Part shown: piece by piece, positions 62,081-64,000 of the stretch
Layout: the number at the start of each line of letters is the position of its first letter
How positions within the stretch are numbered: position 1 is the first letter of the stretch
Assembly (NCBI RefSeq): GCF_910592395.1
Contig: NC_088311.1
Span: forward strand, 9,242,501 to 9,306,500
DNA length: 64,000 nucleotides
Source of the DNA: Lineus longissimus
Taxonomy: Eukaryota > Nemertea > Pilidiophora > Heteronemertea > Lineidae
Reading direction: 5' to 3'
Program-made: the position numbers and the translations under genes
The notes under the pieces: model-generated
The model's input: the letters and a program-made list of their open reading frames with translations, nothing else
The model's database searches: none
Told to the model about the DNA's origin: nothing

Positions 62081-63285
62081 TGGCGACCAAATGGAAGTTT
62101 TGTCCACGAAGTCCGGATGACTAATCTTGGAGAAGTGGATGCACGTCTTTTTAAACCAGAAGATGATCGAGTTGATCAAATAACCATGCTATTGTTTCCC
62201 TTTCTTTGCTGTAGGCACAAATTAGTCTACCTAAAGTACGTTCTCGTTCAACGCAAAATGCATCGGTATCTGTGATGTTGTTGTAGAGGTTGCGAATCAT
62301 TCATCTTTCATGACTCCCACTCCGGCTTCTATACTTTGAGAGTGAATTGCAGTCGTCCAACGACAACTTCGATTTAACCATGTAAACTAAACTGACGAAC
62401 GTTTTCGCATTAGGGATTTTTGCAAAGCCCGGCCCCCAAAAAGTCAACGTGAACGGCAATCCTATTGTTCGACATCATTATCAGCAGGTCGAACAATGGA
62501 ATTGTCTCACACGTTGGCGTTTCCGGCGTTTTGCGAAAACTCCCTAGCTGGTTGTACCTGCAAAATGATAGTTCACATTGCAAAAGGTGGAAATAAGGTT
62601 GAAATAATGAAGTCGTGTTCCTAGTCGTATAATGGCCTACGACTTCGATGACGACTTCGCTTTGTACGTCATATGCACATGTCCAACTGGAATTGAAATA
62701 TTATCCTGAAGATGCATATGAAATATTAATACGAAAATGTTCGTCACCTAAATCGAATATATCACTAGATAACGCTAATTCAACCACAGAGATGAAAACG
62801 GAGTGGGAGTCCGCATGGTGCGCAACGTCTCTATCATCTTCATGCTCACGAAAACCGAGAAGTTTCTTTATTTTCTTTGTTATTCAAAAAAGGCGATGCA
62901 ATGCATCTCCGTTGAGCTGACCACCAACAAGCCCGTTTTTGGGTGTTTTATTCAATGTCACAAAAAACGTTTATTCGATTTTTAGTAAAATGACTTACTT
63001 TCAAGAGAATACGAGCAGATAAATCAAGCAATTACTCGCGTAACCAGCGTTCTCCTTGGTAAAAGACAATTAGTTTTGAAAATGCATTGTTCGTCTAAAG
63101 CTGCGAGAGTCCCTGAGGCCAACACTTACTAGCTTAAAGTAATTAAAAGACAATTTCTTCAACTTCTTGCACCTGTTTCCACATGAAAGCGGATTCCATT
63201 GGTCCAGAGGGAGAGAGTAAATGACAGGGCCGCAGATGGTAATTTTGTCAACGCTCATTGGTTTTTCGCACGATGATTGCGCTCA
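62081..63285. other. Non-coding stretch, no gene seen
   Basis: Short frames only, the largest 90 codons (62648-62920). No domain or repeat recognised. Confidence 0.5.
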
Positions 63286-63289
63286 CTAT

Positions 63290-63490
63290 ACTCACTTTAA
63301 AGATGGCGGACGCACCGTTTTGGGTTTGTCGAGACTTATTGACGGAACCTCCATGGCCCTGTCGCTGCGACAAGCGACGAGGCAATGATGACGTGACGAT
63401 TGAGGTTAGAATTCGGCAGTCGATTGGTTGAATTGCAATCACTCGTCAAGTTGCCATGGCTCCATCACAGGTCGTTTGCGCATGCGTTAG
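63290..63490 (+). promoter_or_regulatory. Candidate TATA-less promoter
   Basis: AAGATGGCGG at 63300-63309 is a strong YY1-type word. GATTGGTTG near 63422 is an inverted CCAAT box. TGCGCATGCG at 63477-63486 is the NRF1 core. The patch is richer in GC and CpG than its surroundings. YY1, CCAAT and NRF1 words together are typical of animal housekeeping promoters. No first exon can be defined, and orientation is taken only from the YY1 word. Confidence 0.3.
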
Positions 63491-63519
63491 GCTGTCTTTA
63501 GTGTAGTCAAGTTGTGTAC

Positions 63520-63960
63520 ATAACTTGCCCATTTTCAGCAGGTAAAAAGGACAGACGACGTGCCAGGGCCAATTTCAGTCCCCTGCAAATAAATGAATAA
63601 CCCTGTTGGCTTGTTTCCTATAGAGAACTTTATGGCATTCACACATTATTCAGCCAAGAACACCTTTTACCATTAGCAACCACTCACCAAGATGGAAACA
63701 TGTTGCTGCAGACCTGCATATATATCAAGCACCGCCCTTGTAAAGTTTTATGTGACACCATACGCCAACTGATACGGGACTTTAATGACTAATCTGAAGG
63801 TTGATCTGTCGGTCAGTTCTGCCATGACGTCATTGATTAGCGGGTTTGTCTAGTTGATGTTTGCCTCGCAGTTAATGGTCAGAACATATCTCTTACTCCC
63901 TGGCTTACAGGGCTTAGTTAATGAGCGAACAACGATCTCCTGTTAAGACCCGTTGCTAAT
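63520..63960. promoter_or_regulatory. Candidate conserved non-coding block
   Basis: Repeat-free sequence running towards the window end with CAAATAAATGAATAAC, GACTTTAATGACTAATC, GTCATTGATTAGCGG and GCTAATGAATATGACTCAG words, plus a CRE-like TGACGTCA near 63825. Enhancer-like texture only. Confidence 0.2.
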
Positions 63961-64000
63961 GAATATGACTCAGTTTGCATTAACTGCAGATACATTTTGT

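Noticed and set aside
1-64000. CRISPR arrays, bacterial operons, phage genes or viral insertions
   Set aside because: No regularly spaced identical repeats with unique spacers, no long frames, and no retroviral or polymerase motifs in any frame.

Overview
This is animal nuclear DNA. It is AT-rich, open frames are short everywhere (the longest is about 166 codons), and there are no ribosome-binding sites or operon layout. Tandem repeats, miniature inverted-repeat elements and tRNA-derived SINE remnants are scattered through it. The palindrome TACATGTA occurs at least 26 times, where about 2 are expected. That bias, together with SINE remnants carrying a GGGCAAGGC core and a GCGCTTT...AAAGCGCT tail, suggests a marine invertebrate. 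A lancelet, hemichordate, echinoderm or mollusc are all possible, and the window alone does not settle which.

No protein-coding gene, rRNA, functional tRNA or known microRNA could be supported on either strand. The window reads as an intergenic desert or the inside of a very long intron.

Layout: 615-1255 holds an old tandem repeat of three units. 3662-3951 holds a perfect inverted repeat and the first copy of a two-copy MITE family. 6190-8115 holds CAT and ATT microsatellites and a weak SINE trace. 9169-9353, 17088-17176, 18906-19030 and 19468-19705 are four MITE-like elements, the second being clearly Tc1/mariner-type with TA flanks. 20639-20830 and 29668-29850 are tRNA-derived SINE remnants. 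33321-33412 is an isolated GC-rich block. 43871-44215, 47295-47645 and 52651-53310 are three separate locally amplified sequences; the last is a 133-bp array with nearly constant spacing. 48309-48416 is a long hairpin whose terminal motif recurs elsewhere.

Between the repeats lie stretches rich in homeodomain-like TAATTA, Sox-like ACAAAG and E-box words that could be enhancers (best at 61861-62080). Two segments carry promoter words (63290-63490 best, 37060-37120 weaker). These regulatory calls rest on sequence texture and short motifs only. I found no new multi-gene system. The most notable items are the repeat families, the TACATGTA enrichment and the candidate regulatory blocks.
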